A stretch of DNA of 64,000 nt, from NCBI RefSeq assembly GCF_035621355.1, contig NZ_CP141769.1, forward strand, positions 620,001 through 684,000, read 5' to 3'. The position numbers and the translations under genes were made by a program. This stretch comes from Thiobacillus sp. SCUT-2 (GTDB taxonomy: Bacteria > Pseudomonadota > Gammaproteobacteria > Burkholderiales > Thiobacillaceae). This document shows, piece after piece, positions 1-8,188 of this stretch (positions are counted from its first letter, which is position 1; each line of letters opens with the position of its first letter). Under the pieces are notes generated by a model, which worked only from the letters and a program-made list of their open reading frames with translations, was not told the DNA's origin and searched no databases.

Positions 1-224
1 TCCGCGGTCTGGGTCACCTGCACCCGGTCGGCGCGCAGCAGCATCGTCCCCTGGCTCAACACCACGTTGCCCTGGTAGACGCTGACCTTGTGGATGTCGT
101 CGAGGGTGACGGTGTCGGCCTCGAGGTTCACCGGCTTGTCGCGGTCGGCCTTCTCGGCATGGGCGGCACTCGCCATCAGGCCGGCGAACAGGGCCGCGCA
201 GAGGCGTGTTCTGGATCGTTTCAT
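1..224 (-). CDS. lptA: LptA, periplasmic LPS transport protein (partial, N-terminal part)
   Basis: The first 74 codons are in the window and the C-terminus runs off the left edge. The protein starts MKRSRTRLCAALFAGLMA and has a signal peptide ending near AHA, followed by mature sequence with the VNLEADTVTLDD and YQGNVVLSQG elements typical of the OstA/LptA beta-jellyroll. LptA forms the periplasmic bridge that carries lipopolysaccharide from LptC to LptDE. The start lies 3 bases beyond the lptC stop, so the two are almost certainly co-transcribed. The order kdsD-kdsC-lptC-lptA is the usual proteobacterial one. Confidence 0.9.
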   Translation of the reverse strand, partial: MKRSRTRLCAALFAGLMASAAHAEKADRDKPVNLEADTVTLDDIHKVSVYQGNVVLSQGTMLLRADRVQVTQTA

Positions 225-227
225 GGG

Positions 228-800
228 TCAGCCTTTCCCGGAAATGTAGCGGGCATGCACCCGCCCTGTCAGTCTGAGGACGCGTTGCCTGGCGTCGTAT
301 GCCATCGCGCTCGCGCGCAGATCGAGCGTGTCGTCGTGAATCTCGACCGGCCCGGGCGAGCGCAGCTCATCGCGGTCGGGATAAACGAGCAGCCGCGCCG
401 AGCGCAGCGTCATGCGCGACTGCCCGGGGCGGGCGGCACGCTCCACCTGCACGTCGCCGCGCAGCTCGACCTCGTTGCCGTCCGGCGATACGGTCGCCTC
501 GCGGGACACCGCGGTGACGTCGCCCGACTGTTCATCCAGCTGGACGAAGCGCGGCGATTCCAGCTCGGTGCGCTTGCTGTTTGCGTAATGGCGCAGCCGT
601 TTGGCCGACAGGCGATAGTGCGGCTTGCCGGTCGCGTCGGTGCGCATGGCGTCGAAATTCTCCATGATGCCCTCGGGATCGCTGCGAGTCGGTGCATTGC
701 CGTTGCCCGGCGTCTCCACCAGGCGGTCGATCCAGAAGCTCAGGATGCCCAGCAGCAGCAGGATGGCCAGCGGCAGCCACAGCGTTCCGCGCGAGATCAT
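228..800 (-). CDS. lptC: LptC, inner-membrane LPS export protein
   Basis: This 190-residue protein has one N-terminal membrane segment (about residues 7-24, LWLPLAILLLLGILSFW) and a periplasmic LptC/OstA-like beta domain. The length is normal for the family. LptC takes LPS from the LptBFG extractor and passes it to LptA. It sits between kdsC (46 bases upstream) and lptA (3 bases downstream) in one minus-strand operon. Its membrane partners lptF and lptG are in this window too, at 45058-47204, and are not linked to this operon, as is common in betaproteobacteria. Confidence 0.92.
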   Translation of the reverse strand: MISRGTLWLPLAILLLLGILSFWIDRLVETPGNGNAPTRSDPEGIMENFDAMRTDATGKPHYRLSAKRLRHYANSKRTELESPRFVQLDEQSGDVTAVSREATVSPDGNEVELRGDVQVERAARPGQSRMTLRSARLLVYPDRDELRSPGPVEIHDDTLDLRASAMAYDARQRVLRLTGRVHARYISGKG

Positions 801-846
801 GCCGTCCCCGGCCGGGGCGCAGCTGCTGCGCGTCGTGTGCGACCGG

Positions 847-1374
847 TCATTTCAGATACGGCGCCAGCGCCGCGTCGAGCGTCCCCTGCGCGCGCATCAG
901 GAACTCGCAGGCTTCGCGCACCGCACCGCGGCCGGCTTCGCGCGTCGTCGTGTAATGGCTGTAGGCCTTGACCAGGTCGGGTGCGGCCGGCACCGTGATG
1001 GCCAGGCCTGCGCGCCGCATGACCGGGAGGTCGACCACGTCGTCGCCCATGTAGGCGGTGGCTTCGCAGCCGATCTTCAGGTCGCGGCACAGCGACTCGT
1101 AGACGGCCAGCTTGTCGTGCGCGCCCTGGTGGACGATTTCGATACCGAGGTTCTTCGCGCGGTGTTCGACGACGCGCGAGCTGCGTCCGGTGATGATGGC
1201 AAGTTCGACGCCGCTGCCCTTGAGCATCTTGAGGCCGTGGCCGTCCAGCGAGTTGAAGCCCTTGTATTCCTGGCCGTCGTCGGCGAGGAACAGCGTGCCG
1301 TCGGTCATGACGCCGTCGACGTCGAAGGCGATCAGCTTGATTTTTCGCGCGCGCGCGAGGAGGTCGGCTGTCAT
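847..1374 (-). CDS. kdsC: KdsC, 3-deoxy-D-manno-octulosonate 8-phosphate phosphatase
   Basis: This 175-residue HAD-family phosphatase removes phosphate from KDO-8-phosphate in the cytoplasm, the third step of KDO synthesis for LPS. The HAD motif I is IAFDVDGVMTDG with the two catalytic aspartates, motif II is AIITGRSS, and the acidic motif is YMGDDVVDLPVM. I placed the start at MTADLLARARKIK because its ATG overlaps the kdsD stop as TGATG. The open frame extends much further upstream but there only shadows kdsD. Lack of a long cap domain and the size fit the tetrameric KdsC type. Confidence 0.95.
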   Translation of the reverse strand: MTADLLARARKIKLIAFDVDGVMTDGTLFLADDGQEYKGFNSLDGHGLKMLKGSGVELAIITGRSSRVVEHRAKNLGIEIVHQGAHDKLAVYESLCRDLKIGCEATAYMGDDVVDLPVMRRAGLAITVPAAPDLVKAYSHYTTTREAGRGAVREACEFLMRAQGTLDAALAPYLK

Positions 1375-2360
1375 CACACCACTCCCGCTTTCAGCAGGTC
1401 GTGCATGTTGAGCGCGCCGACCAGCAGCTTGTTTTCGTCGACCACCAGCAGGCCGTTGATCTTGAGGCTTTCCATTTTTTCCACCGCCGCGACGGCGAGC
1501 TCGTCCGCGCGGATCGTCTTCGGGTTTCGGGTCATGAGGTCGGCGATCTTCGACTGCTGCAGATCGAGCGGGCGCTCCAGCGCGCGCCGCAGGTCGCCGT
1601 CGGTGAAGAGGCCTGCCACCTTTCCGGCGGCGTCGACCACGGCGGTCATGCCGAGGCCCTTCTGCGTCATTTCGAACAGCGCGGCCTTGAGCGTCGCGTC
1701 GAGGCCGACCTGGGGCAGCGCGTCGCCGCCGTGCATGACGTCGCGCACGTGAATGAGCAGGCGGCGGCCGAGGCTGCCGCCCGGATGGGTGCGCGCGAAG
1801 TCGTCGGCCGAGAAGCCGCGGGCGTCGAGCAGCGCCACGGCGAGCGCGTCGCCCAGCGCGAGCGCGGCGGTGGTGCTTGCCGTGGGGGCCAGGTTGAGCG
1901 GGCAGGCTTCCTTGTCGACGCCGGCATTCAGATGGACGTCGGCCTCGCGCGCCATGGTCGAATTCGCGTTGCCGGTCATTGCGACGAGCTTGGCGCCGCG
2001 GCGCTTGATCAGCGGCACGATGCTGACGATCTCGCTGCTCTCGCCCGAGTTCGACAGCGCCAGCACGACGTCGTCGTGGGTGATCATGCCGAGGTCGCCG
2101 TGGCTGGCTTCGCCGGGGTGCATGAAGAACGCGGGCGTTCCGGTCGAGGCCAGGGTGGCGGCGATCTTGCTGCCGACATGTCCCGACTTGCCCATGCCCG
2201 ACACCACGACGCGGCCGGTGCAGGCCAGGATCAGGTTCACCGCCTCGGCAAAGCCGGCGTCGAGGCGGGCCGATATCGCATGCAGCGCATCGGCCTCGAT
2301 CTCGAGGACCTGACGCGCCAGGGCGAGCAAATGTTCGGGCGAAGTGGCTTGGGGACGCAT
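1374..2360 (-). CDS. kdsD: KdsD, arabinose-5-phosphate isomerase
   Basis: The 328-residue protein has an N-terminal SIS domain followed by two CBS domains, the arrangement of KpsF/GutQ/KdsD. It interconverts ribulose-5-phosphate and arabinose-5-phosphate, the first step of KDO synthesis. In the SIS domain GRVVVSGMGKSGHVGSKIAA and the SNSGESSE motif are visible; the CBS pair covers roughly residues 205-328. The start MRPQATSPEH was chosen because the 60 extra upstream codons overlap the kefB promoter region and do not look like the family. Its stop overlaps the kdsC start. Confidence 0.94.
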   Translation of the reverse strand: MRPQATSPEHLLALARQVLEIEADALHAISARLDAGFAEAVNLILACTGRVVVSGMGKSGHVGSKIAATLASTGTPAFFMHPGEASHGDLGMITHDDVVLALSNSGESSEIVSIVPLIKRRGAKLVAMTGNANSTMAREADVHLNAGVDKEACPLNLAPTASTTAALALGDALAVALLDARGFSADDFARTHPGGSLGRRLLIHVRDVMHGGDALPQVGLDATLKAALFEMTQKGLGMTAVVDAAGKVAGLFTDGDLRRALERPLDLQQSKIADLMTRNPKTIRADELAVAAVEKMESLKINGLLVVDENKLLVGALNMHDLLKAGVV

Positions 2361-2376
2361 GGGCGGCAAGTATACT
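2349..2376 (+). promoter_or_regulatory. Probable sigma-70 promoter of the KefB-type antiporter gene
   Basis: TTGGGG at 2349-2354 and TATACT at 2371-2376 are separated by 16 bases. The predicted start near 2383 leaves a leader of about 25 bases before the antiporter ATG at 2408. The -35 element overlaps the first codons of the divergent kdsD. This is seen in sequence only. Confidence 0.5.
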
Positions 2377-2407
2377 AAAGCCTGCCTGTCCCACCCCGTT
2401 TTCCCCG

Positions 2408-4378
2408 ATGCATTCCAGCCTCCAGCTCGTCCTGATTCTGCTTGCCGTGGCCGTGCTGGTGGCCGCTGCCGCGCGGGCCCTTCGGCTGCCGACCATGCTC
2501 GGCTACCTGCTGACGGGCATCGCCATCGGGCCGTTCGCACTGGGCTGGATTCCGGACCGTCCGGACGCGCGCTACCTCGCCGAATTCGGCGTCGTCTTCC
2601 TGATGTTCTCGGTCGGCCTCGAATTCAGCCTGCCGCGCCTGATGACGATGCGCCTGACCGTATTCGGCTTCGGCGGCGCGCAGGTCGTCGCCACCATCGC
2701 CCTCACGGCCCTGATCGCCTGGCTGCTGCACCTGCCGCTGCTTGCCGCGCTGGCGCTGGGCGGCATCATGTCGATGTCGTCGACCGCGATCGTGTCGAAG
2801 CTGCTCGCCGAGCGCCTGGAACTCCAGACCCCGCACGGCCGGCAGATCTTCGGCGCCCTGCTGTTCCAGGACCTCGCCGTCGTGCCGCTGCTGATCCTGA
2901 TCCCGGCCTTTGCGCAGGAATCCGGCGCCATGGCGACCAAGCTGGCGCTGGCTGCGCTGAAGGCGGTCGCCGTACTCGGCTTCCTGCTGTTCGTCGGGCA
3001 GCGGATCATGCGGCCGTGGTTCCAGTGGGTGGCGGGCCACAAGTCGCCCGAGCTGTTCACGCTCAATCTGCTGCTGTTCACGCTCGGCCTTGCCTTCCTG
3101 ACCGAGAGCGCAGGGCTGTCGCTGGCGCTGGGCGCCTTCCTCGCGGGCATGCTGATTTCCGAAACCGAATACCGCTACCAGGTGGAAGACGACATCAAGC
3201 CCTTCCGCGACGTGCTGCTCGGCCTGTTCTTCGTCACCATCGGCATGCGGCTCGACCTGATGCAGGTGCTGCTCAACTGGCGCGACGTGCTGCTGCTGGT
3301 GATGGCGATTCTCGTCGGCAAGGGGGCGCTGGTCGCCGGGCTGGCGATGGCCTTCGGAAGCAGCCGCCCGACCGCGGTGCGCACCGCGCTGGGGCTGGCG
3401 CAGGCGGGGGAATTCGGCTTCGTGCTGCTGGCGCAGGCGGCGGACCTGCATCTGCTCGGCGCCGGCATCACCCAGCCGGTGCTGGCGGCGATGGTCGTGT
3501 CGATGCTGATCGCACCGCTGGTCTTCCATCGCATGGACGTGTTGACGCGGCTGATCGCCGGCAGCGAGTGGGCGGGCCGCGCCAAGGAGGTCCACGACAT
3601 TGCGGTCAAGACCTTCGGCAAGAACCAGCACGTGATCGTCTGCGGCTACGGGCGCAGCGGGCAGAACCTGGCGCGGCTGCTGGAGGCCGAGGGGCTGAGC
3701 TTCATCGCGCTCGATTCCGATCCCGAGCGCATCCGTGCGGTGGCGGCGTCCGGCGTGTCCGTGGTCTACGGCGACGCCAGCCGGCGCGAGGTGCTGGTCG
3801 CTGCCGGCCTCAGCCGTGCGCAGGCCGTGGTCGTGACCTACGCCGACGTCCACTCGAGCATGGCGATCCTGCGCCACGTCCGGGAACTGCGGCCGGAGCT
3901 GCCGGTGATCGTGCGCACCATCGACGACACGCACATCGATGCGCTGAAGGCCGCGGGCGCGGCCGAGGTCGTCTCGGAGGTGATGGAAGGCTCGCTGATG
4001 CTGGCCTCGCATGCCCTGATGCTCCTCGGCGTGCCGCTGTCCCAGGTGCTGAAGCGCATCCGCGACGTCCGCGAAACGCGCTACGCGATGATGCGGGGCT
4101 TCTTCCGCGGCGCCAGCGACGTCGACGACGAACTGGACCAGGACGCGCAGCCGCGCCTGCACACGGTGCTGATCACCCAGGGCGCGGCCGCGCCCGGCCA
4201 CACGCTGGAGGAACTGAAGCTCGACGACCTGCTGGTGGAGGTCGTCGCGATCCGCCGCCAGGGCATCAAGGGCGTCGACCCGCAGCCCGATACGCGCATC
4301 CAGGTCGGTGACGTGCTGGTGCTGCGCGGCGCCGCAGACGGACTCGCGGCGGCCGAGTTCAGGGTGCTGCAGGGGTAG
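2408..4378 (+). CDS. KefB/KefC-type monovalent cation:proton antiporter with RCK domain
   Basis: The 656-residue CPA2-family membrane protein has about a dozen hydrophobic segments (residues 1-380). A cytoplasmic RCK/TrkA-N domain starting at HVIVCGYGRSGQNLARLL (about residue 410) contains the nucleotide-binding glycine motif. A TrkA-C domain ends the protein, with PDTRIQVGDVLVLRG near the terminus. Members exchange K+ or Na+ for H+ and are gated by nucleotide or thiol signals. The cytoplasmic residues that bind glutathione in E. coli KefC cannot be assigned by eye, so the trigger is open. It is divergent from kdsD, a frequent betaproteobacterial neighbour. Confidence 0.9.
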   Translation: MHSSLQLVLILLAVAVLVAAAARALRLPTMLGYLLTGIAIGPFALGWIPDRPDARYLAEFGVVFLMFSVGLEFSLPRLMTMRLTVFGFGGAQVVATIALTALIAWLLHLPLLAALALGGIMSMSSTAIVSKLLAERLELQTPHGRQIFGALLFQDLAVVPLLILIPAFAQESGAMATKLALAALKAVAVLGFLLFVGQRIMRPWFQWVAGHKSPELFTLNLLLFTLGLAFLTESAGLSLALGAFLAGMLISETEYRYQVEDDIKPFRDVLLGLFFVTIGMRLDLMQVLLNWRDVLLLVMAILVGKGALVAGLAMAFGSSRPTAVRTALGLAQAGEFGFVLLAQAADLHLLGAGITQPVLAAMVVSMLIAPLVFHRMDVLTRLIAGSEWAGRAKEVHDIAVKTFGKNQHVIVCGYGRSGQNLARLLEAEGLSFIALDSDPERIRAVAASGVSVVYGDASRREVLVAAGLSRAQAVVVTYADVHSSMAILRHVRELRPELPVIVRTIDDTHIDALKAAGAAEVVSEVMEGSLMLASHALMLLGVPLSQVLKRIRDVRETRYAMMRGFFRGASDVDDELDQDAQPRLHTVLITQGAAAPGHTLEELKLDDLLVEVVAIRRQGIKGVDPQPDTRIQVGDVLVLRGAADGLAAAEFRVLQG

Positions 4379-4385
4379 GGGGCAA

Positions 4386-4409
4386 CAAAAAGCCCGCCGA
4401 GGCGGGCTT
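4386..4409 (-). terminator. Rho-independent terminator of the pilin gene
   Basis: AGCCCGCC (4391-4398) and GGCGGGCT (4401-4408) form a GC-rich stem. Read on the minus strand it is followed by TTTTTGTTGCC. It lies 20 bases beyond the pilin stop and 8 bases beyond the convergent antiporter stop, so it mainly serves the pilin transcript. Confidence 0.75.
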
Positions 4410-4428
4410 GGGTTGGCGGGTGGGGGAA

Positions 4429-5079
4429 TCAGACCCCCATGCAGACCGTGTAGGCAGTGGAGTCGACGATGCTGGCGGTGGCGACCGGTGCGCCGGCGGG
4501 GCTCGTGACGGTGCCGACCATCAAGGAGCCGGTCGCGGTGTTGCCGTCGTCCAGTTGAGTGTCGAGCTGCTTGGCATACTTGCCCAGTATGCTGCCTGAG
4601 CAGATGAAATAGGTCCCGTTCATCCCCGTGAACGGGGCGGTGCTCTGGATGCCGACGATGCCACCTACCGCGTTGCGTTGTTGAAAAGTCGATGCAGTGA
4701 GATCAGTGGCCCCGGGGGCGAGTCCTGCCATCCGCACATGTTGCCAAAAGAGAACGGAATTCGAGGATGAGGCCCCATTTGGCGCGTCATCCCAATTGCC
4801 TCCGATTATGCCGTCGCCGTCCCCGTTTGTTGCCGAGGCGCCAACGTGTGTCTGCGCGGCATTGTCATCACCCGGGAGCGCCCTGAATTTGTCCTGATAG
4901 CCGTAGATGAACACCGGGACATTGCGGAAATCCGTGGCGAGATTCTTCACGCGGGCGCTGTTGATCAGTTCCTGGCCCTTGAGGATGCCGCCGAGCAGCA
5001 GGCCAATGATGACCAGGACGATCGCGATCTCGATCAGGGTGAAGCCCGACTGGCGTCGCGCGAAGTGGGGGTGCGGCAT
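4429..5079 (-). CDS. Type IV pilin-like protein (prepilin), monocistronic
   Basis: The 216-residue prepilin has leader MPHPHFARRQSG and the cleavage/methylation site G12|FTLIE with the conserved glutamate at mature position 5. The hydrophobic alpha-1N helix (IAIVLVIIGLLLGGI) follows. The globular part has cysteines in YFICSGS and near the C-terminus (YTVCMGV), positioned for a D-region disulfide. The start was chosen by a GGAGAG ribosome site 4 bases before ATG; the longer open frame upstream runs through the promoter. It is the best candidate for the major pilin of the adjacent Msh system because it stands alone with its own strong promoter and terminator. Confidence 0.85.
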   Translation of the reverse strand: MPHPHFARRQSGFTLIEIAIVLVIIGLLLGGILKGQELINSARVKNLATDFRNVPVFIYGYQDKFRALPGDDNAAQTHVGASATNGDGDGIIGGNWDDAPNGASSSNSVLFWQHVRMAGLAPGATDLTASTFQQRNAVGGIVGIQSTAPFTGMNGTYFICSGSILGKYAKQLDTQLDDGNTATGSLMVGTVTSPAGAPVATASIVDSTAYTVCMGV

Positions 5080-5113
5080 GGCGCTCTCCGTTGTTATTGG
5101 CCAGTCGTGCATT

Positions 5114-5129
5114 TGCAATTTGCGTGCCA
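5114..5129 (-). promoter_or_regulatory. Consensus sigma-54 (-24/-12) promoter of the pilin gene
   Basis: Read on the minus strand the sequence is TGGCACG-CAAA-TTGCA, matching the RpoN consensus TGGCACG-N4-TTGCW at every defined position. The GG is at 5128-5127 and the GC at 5116-5115. Transcription should start near 5103, about 24 bases before the pilin ATG at 5079. An enhancer-binding regulator that could activate it is encoded at 17575-19005. Confidence 0.85.
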
Positions 5130-5232
5130 CCTGGCGCAAATTGCTAAACGATTGATGATAAATTACAAATTTCCATAAAACAGGTCTGGATGGGCATCCG
5201 GTTGACGAAATTGCGACGGCGGTGCGGGATTT

Positions 5233-5258
5233 CCGTCATGGGCGGCCTGCAAGAAGGG
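5233..5258. other. Stem-loop between the divergent pilin and histidine kinase genes
   Basis: GGCGGCC and GGGCCGCC arms flank a loop of 9-10 bases. It lies in the 259-base gap (5080-5338) that also holds the sigma-54 promoter. No U-tract follows, so it is not an obvious terminator. It may be part of the histidine kinase leader or a protein-binding site. Confidence 0.4.
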
Positions 5259-5338
5259 CCGCCTACTCCATTTCCTCCAGGCAATGCCGTTAGCAAGGGC
5301 ATGCCGATCGTCTCCCTGTCCGAACTGCATTCGCATCC

Positions 5339-7075
5339 ATGACCGAACGTACCGAAACGGTGCCCGGGCGGGCCTGGCTGCCGGCGCTCGCAAGCCTTTT
5401 CACGCGCGTGGCGCCAGGCCGCTGGCTGGCGCTGATGCTCCTCGCCCTGCATGTGGCCGTGGTTTACGACGCGGATCTCTCGGTGACCCGTGCGTTCCTG
5501 CTCGCGCACTATGGCCTGTTCCTGCTCTGGCAGCCGCTGGTGCGCAGCGAGGCGCGCATCGAGCCGCGCCTCGCGCTGCCGGTGTTCGCGATGGCGGCGC
5601 TGCTGGTCCTGGTCGACAGCACCTGGGTCATGGCCCTGTGGCTCGCGATCCTGGCCGGCCTGGTCGGCGCGGTGGCGGCGTCGCAGAACGCGCGCAGCCA
5701 GCACCTCGCCTACCTGCTCGCGCTGGGTTATCTGCTCGCCTTGCTGCTGGCATGGGTGCTGCCGCAGAGCCTGGGTGGCACCTCGCTGCCGGAAGAACTC
5801 CGGGCGGCCGTGCGCTATGGCTTGCCCGTGTTGCCGCTGGCGATCCTGTTCCTGCCCGGCGGCTGGCAGCGCACGGCGTCGTCGACGCTGGACTTCATCT
5901 ACGGCCTGATGCTGTCGCTGCTGATCGTGGTGATGGCGCTGGGCGTCTTCGCCGTGGTGGCGATTGCCAAGGTCAGCTATGCCTGGGCGCTGGTGCAGAC
6001 GCTGCTGGGCATGGCGGCGCTGCTGCTGGCCTTGTCCCTGCTGTGGAATCCGCGCGCCGGCTTCGCCGGCCTGGGCCAGGTGACGTCACGCTATCTGCTG
6101 TCGGTCGGTCTGCCGTTCGAAGGCTGGGCGCAGCGGCTGGCGACCCTGGCCGAGCGTGAGCGCGATCCCGAATCCTTCGTCCGCGATGCGCTTGCCCGCC
6201 TCGACGAGCTACCCTGGATCCGCGGCGGGCACTGGCAGGCCGCGCGCGGCGAAGGCAGCTTCGGCGAGCCGGCCGCGCATCGGGTCGACCACGCGTTCCA
6301 TGGCCTGTCGCTGACCTGGTATTCGGCGCGCCCGCTGACGCCGGCGCTGGCGCTGCACGTGCGGCTGCTGTCGCAGCTACTCGGCTATTTCTATGCCGCC
6401 AAGGTGCGCGAGCAGACGCTGCGCGAGCAGGCCTACAGCCAGGCGATCCACGACACCGGCGCGCGGCTGACGCACGACGTGAAGAACATCCTGCAGTCGC
6501 TGAAGACCCTGCTGGCCGCCGCGGACGTGTCGACGCCGGAAGACAGCGAACGCCTGCTGGCATTGATGAAGCGCCAGCTTCCGCAACTGGCGACGCGGCT
6601 GTCGCAGACGGTCGACAAGCTGAAGCAGCCGGCCGAGATGGACGTCGCGCATGTCCCCGCGCAGGCCTGGTGGGCGGCCTTGCAGACGCGCTACGAGCAC
6701 GACGAAGTGCGCTTCGTCGGGGAGGAGCTGGACGACACGCCCTTGCCGCAGGATCTGTTCGACAGCGTGGCCGACAATCTCCTGACCAACGCCCTGCGCA
6801 AACGGCAGGGCCAGCCGGATGTCGCCGTCGAAGTCCGCCTGGCGCTGCATCCGCTGGTGTGCCTGACGGTGACCGACAGCGGCGCCGCCGCGCCCGAGCA
6901 TGTGGCGCGCAACCTTTTCCAGAGTCCCGTCGCGTCGGATTTCGGGCTCGGCGTGGGCCTCTACCAGGCGGCGCGGCAGGCAGCGCGCACGGGCTTCCGG
7001 ATGGAACTGCCGGAGAATCGCCCCGGCCGCGTGACGTTCAGGCTGCAGGCTACGGATTGCAGTCCGAACCCGTAG
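5339..7075 (+). CDS. Membrane-bound sensor histidine kinase of the pilus locus
   Basis: The 578-residue protein has about seven hydrophobic segments in residues 20-250 and then a soluble linker. The kinase core has an H-box at LTHDVKNILQSLKTLL with His379, an N-box at DNLLTNALRKR, and a short glycine region (DFGLGVGLYQ) for ATP binding. The layout resembles PrsK-type kinases that pair with sigma-54 regulators. The likely partner is the regulator at 17575-19005, since no other two-component protein is nearby. The gene is on the opposite strand to the pilus operon and its last 26 bases overlap the 3' end of the pseudopilin gene. The signal sensed is unknown. Confidence 0.85.
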   Translation: MTERTETVPGRAWLPALASLFTRVAPGRWLALMLLALHVAVVYDADLSVTRAFLLAHYGLFLLWQPLVRSEARIEPRLALPVFAMAALLVLVDSTWVMALWLAILAGLVGAVAASQNARSQHLAYLLALGYLLALLLAWVLPQSLGGTSLPEELRAAVRYGLPVLPLAILFLPGGWQRTASSTLDFIYGLMLSLLIVVMALGVFAVVAIAKVSYAWALVQTLLGMAALLLALSLLWNPRAGFAGLGQVTSRYLLSVGLPFEGWAQRLATLAERERDPESFVRDALARLDELPWIRGGHWQAARGEGSFGEPAAHRVDHAFHGLSLTWYSARPLTPALALHVRLLSQLLGYFYAAKVREQTLREQAYSQAIHDTGARLTHDVKNILQSLKTLLAAADVSTPEDSERLLALMKRQLPQLATRLSQTVDKLKQPAEMDVAHVPAQAWWAALQTRYEHDEVRFVGEELDDTPLPQDLFDSVADNLLTNALRKRQGQPDVAVEVRLALHPLVCLTVTDSGAAAPEHVARNLFQSPVASDFGLGVGLYQAARQAARTGFRMELPENRPGRVTFRLQATDCSPNP

Positions 7076-7763
7076 GACAGACGCGGGCGATCAGGTAGCT
7101 TCGCGAGGCCCAGGCGGCCAAATCGTCGAATTCCCCGCTGGCCGAGTCGGGCTTGGTCGGCGAACGGCTGATGTAGATCAGGTTCGTGTTGAGGTTTTCC
7201 GTTTCGTCGAGTCCACTTGGCGCCGCGAGGGTGTTGCCGTTGACGTTTCGCGCGCCCCACCCGTTGGGGCCGTGGGATACGAGCACGAACACGACGTCCT
7301 TGGCGACGTCCGGATTCGTCTTGTCGCAGGTGTGCGTGGTGCACACGGCGAGCATGTCGGGGAACACGGTGCTGGCCGAGAATCCGCTCGAGGTGTCGGC
7401 AAAGGCCGAGATGACGGCGTAGCGCAGACGGTTGCCCCAGGCGTCCTGCGGCGCGGTGCCCAGGTCGACCCATGGCAACAGGCCGTGCTGGGCGGCGCAA
7501 CTCGTGCCGACGCGATCCTCGCGCCCGTCGCCGGTGGTGTCGGGGCACGGCAGGTAATGGTTGGTCGCCGGGCTGCTTGCGTAATGCGTCATGGCGTAGC
7601 CGAGAAGCGCCGTGCGCGCGTCCTCCAGCGTCCGGTTCGTCTCGGCAACCCGCCGCGCCTGGATTTGCGCCGTCAGCGGGACGGCCAGCCCGCCGATCAG
7701 GATGGTGACGATGATCAGCACGATGGCCATCTCGATCAGCGTGAAGCCGCGTGCGGTTCTCAT
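7050..7763 (-). CDS. Pseudopilin (prepilin with N-terminal methylation motif)
   Basis: This 237-residue prepilin has a very short leader, MRTARG, before FTLIE (cleavage after Gly6), then a hydrophobic helix. The globular domain has several cysteines (YLPCPDT, GTSCAAQ, VCTTHTC, RVCPTGSDC). It is the last gene of the msh-like operon and overlaps the MshK-like gene by 4 bases. Size and position suggest a minor pilin or tip subunit rather than the major pilin, but no named family is certain. Its 3' end overlaps the convergent histidine kinase gene by 26 bases. Confidence 0.8.
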   Translation of the reverse strand: MRTARGFTLIEMAIVLIIVTILIGGLAVPLTAQIQARRVAETNRTLEDARTALLGYAMTHYASSPATNHYLPCPDTTGDGREDRVGTSCAAQHGLLPWVDLGTAPQDAWGNRLRYAVISAFADTSSGFSASTVFPDMLAVCTTHTCDKTNPDVAKDVVFVLVSHGPNGWGARNVNGNTLAAPSGLDETENLNTNLIYISRSPTKPDSASGEFDDLAAWASRSYLIARVCPTGSDCNP

Positions 7764-8188
7764 GGTGCGGGTTCCTTGGCAGGGGGAAGCGGGGCCGGCG
7801 GGGTGGGCCGGACCACCTGATAGGGTTCGTAGATCCGCCCCTCGGCGCGAAGCTGGCCGGGTTTCAGGCCGGCGACGGCCGCGCCGTCGCGCGCGGCCTT
7901 GCCGTCGATCCAGCGCGTGGTGCGGCCGTCCGAGCGGACGACGATGCCGTCGTAGCGAAGCGGTGGCGGGGCCGTATCAGGCGAGGCCGGCGTGCCCGGG
8001 CCACGGGCTTCCGGGGCGCGCGCCCGGATCGCTTCGAGCCGGGCACGTTCGGCCGGCGTGAAGAACAGTCGGCCCGGGTCGGGCGGCGGCGCGGCGAGCG
8101 CGGCGCCGAGGCCCGCCAAGCACATGCCCAGGATGGCCAGGCAGCGTTCGATCATCGGCTTGCGGGAACGCGGCCGCGGGTCATTCAT
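7760..8188 (-). CDS. MshK-like small periplasmic protein of the pilus operon
   Basis: The 142-residue protein has a signal peptide or anchor (CLAILGMCLAGLGAALA). A proline/alanine-rich linker is followed by a short domain (LRYDGIVVRSDGRTTRWIDGKA) resembling the HR region of GspC/PilP-type proteins that contact the secretin. The name MshK rests on position between the MshJ-like gene and a pilin. MNDPRPRSRK was chosen as the start; it overlaps the MshJ gene by 8 bases. A second ATG, MIERC, 11 codons later, is equally close to the signal sequence. Confidence 0.65.
   Translation of the reverse strand: MNDPRPRSRKPMIERCLAILGMCLAGLGAALAAPPPDPGRLFFTPAERARLEAIRARAPEARGPGTPASPDTAPPPLRYDGIVVRSDGRTTRWIDGKAARDGAAVAGLKPGQLRAEGRIYEPYQVVRPTPPAPLPPAKEPAP

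Noticed and set aside
2375-4201. A 608-codon open frame opposite the KefB-type gene
   Set aside because: It is a Gln/His/Arg-rich shadow of a clear membrane antiporter with an RCK domain.
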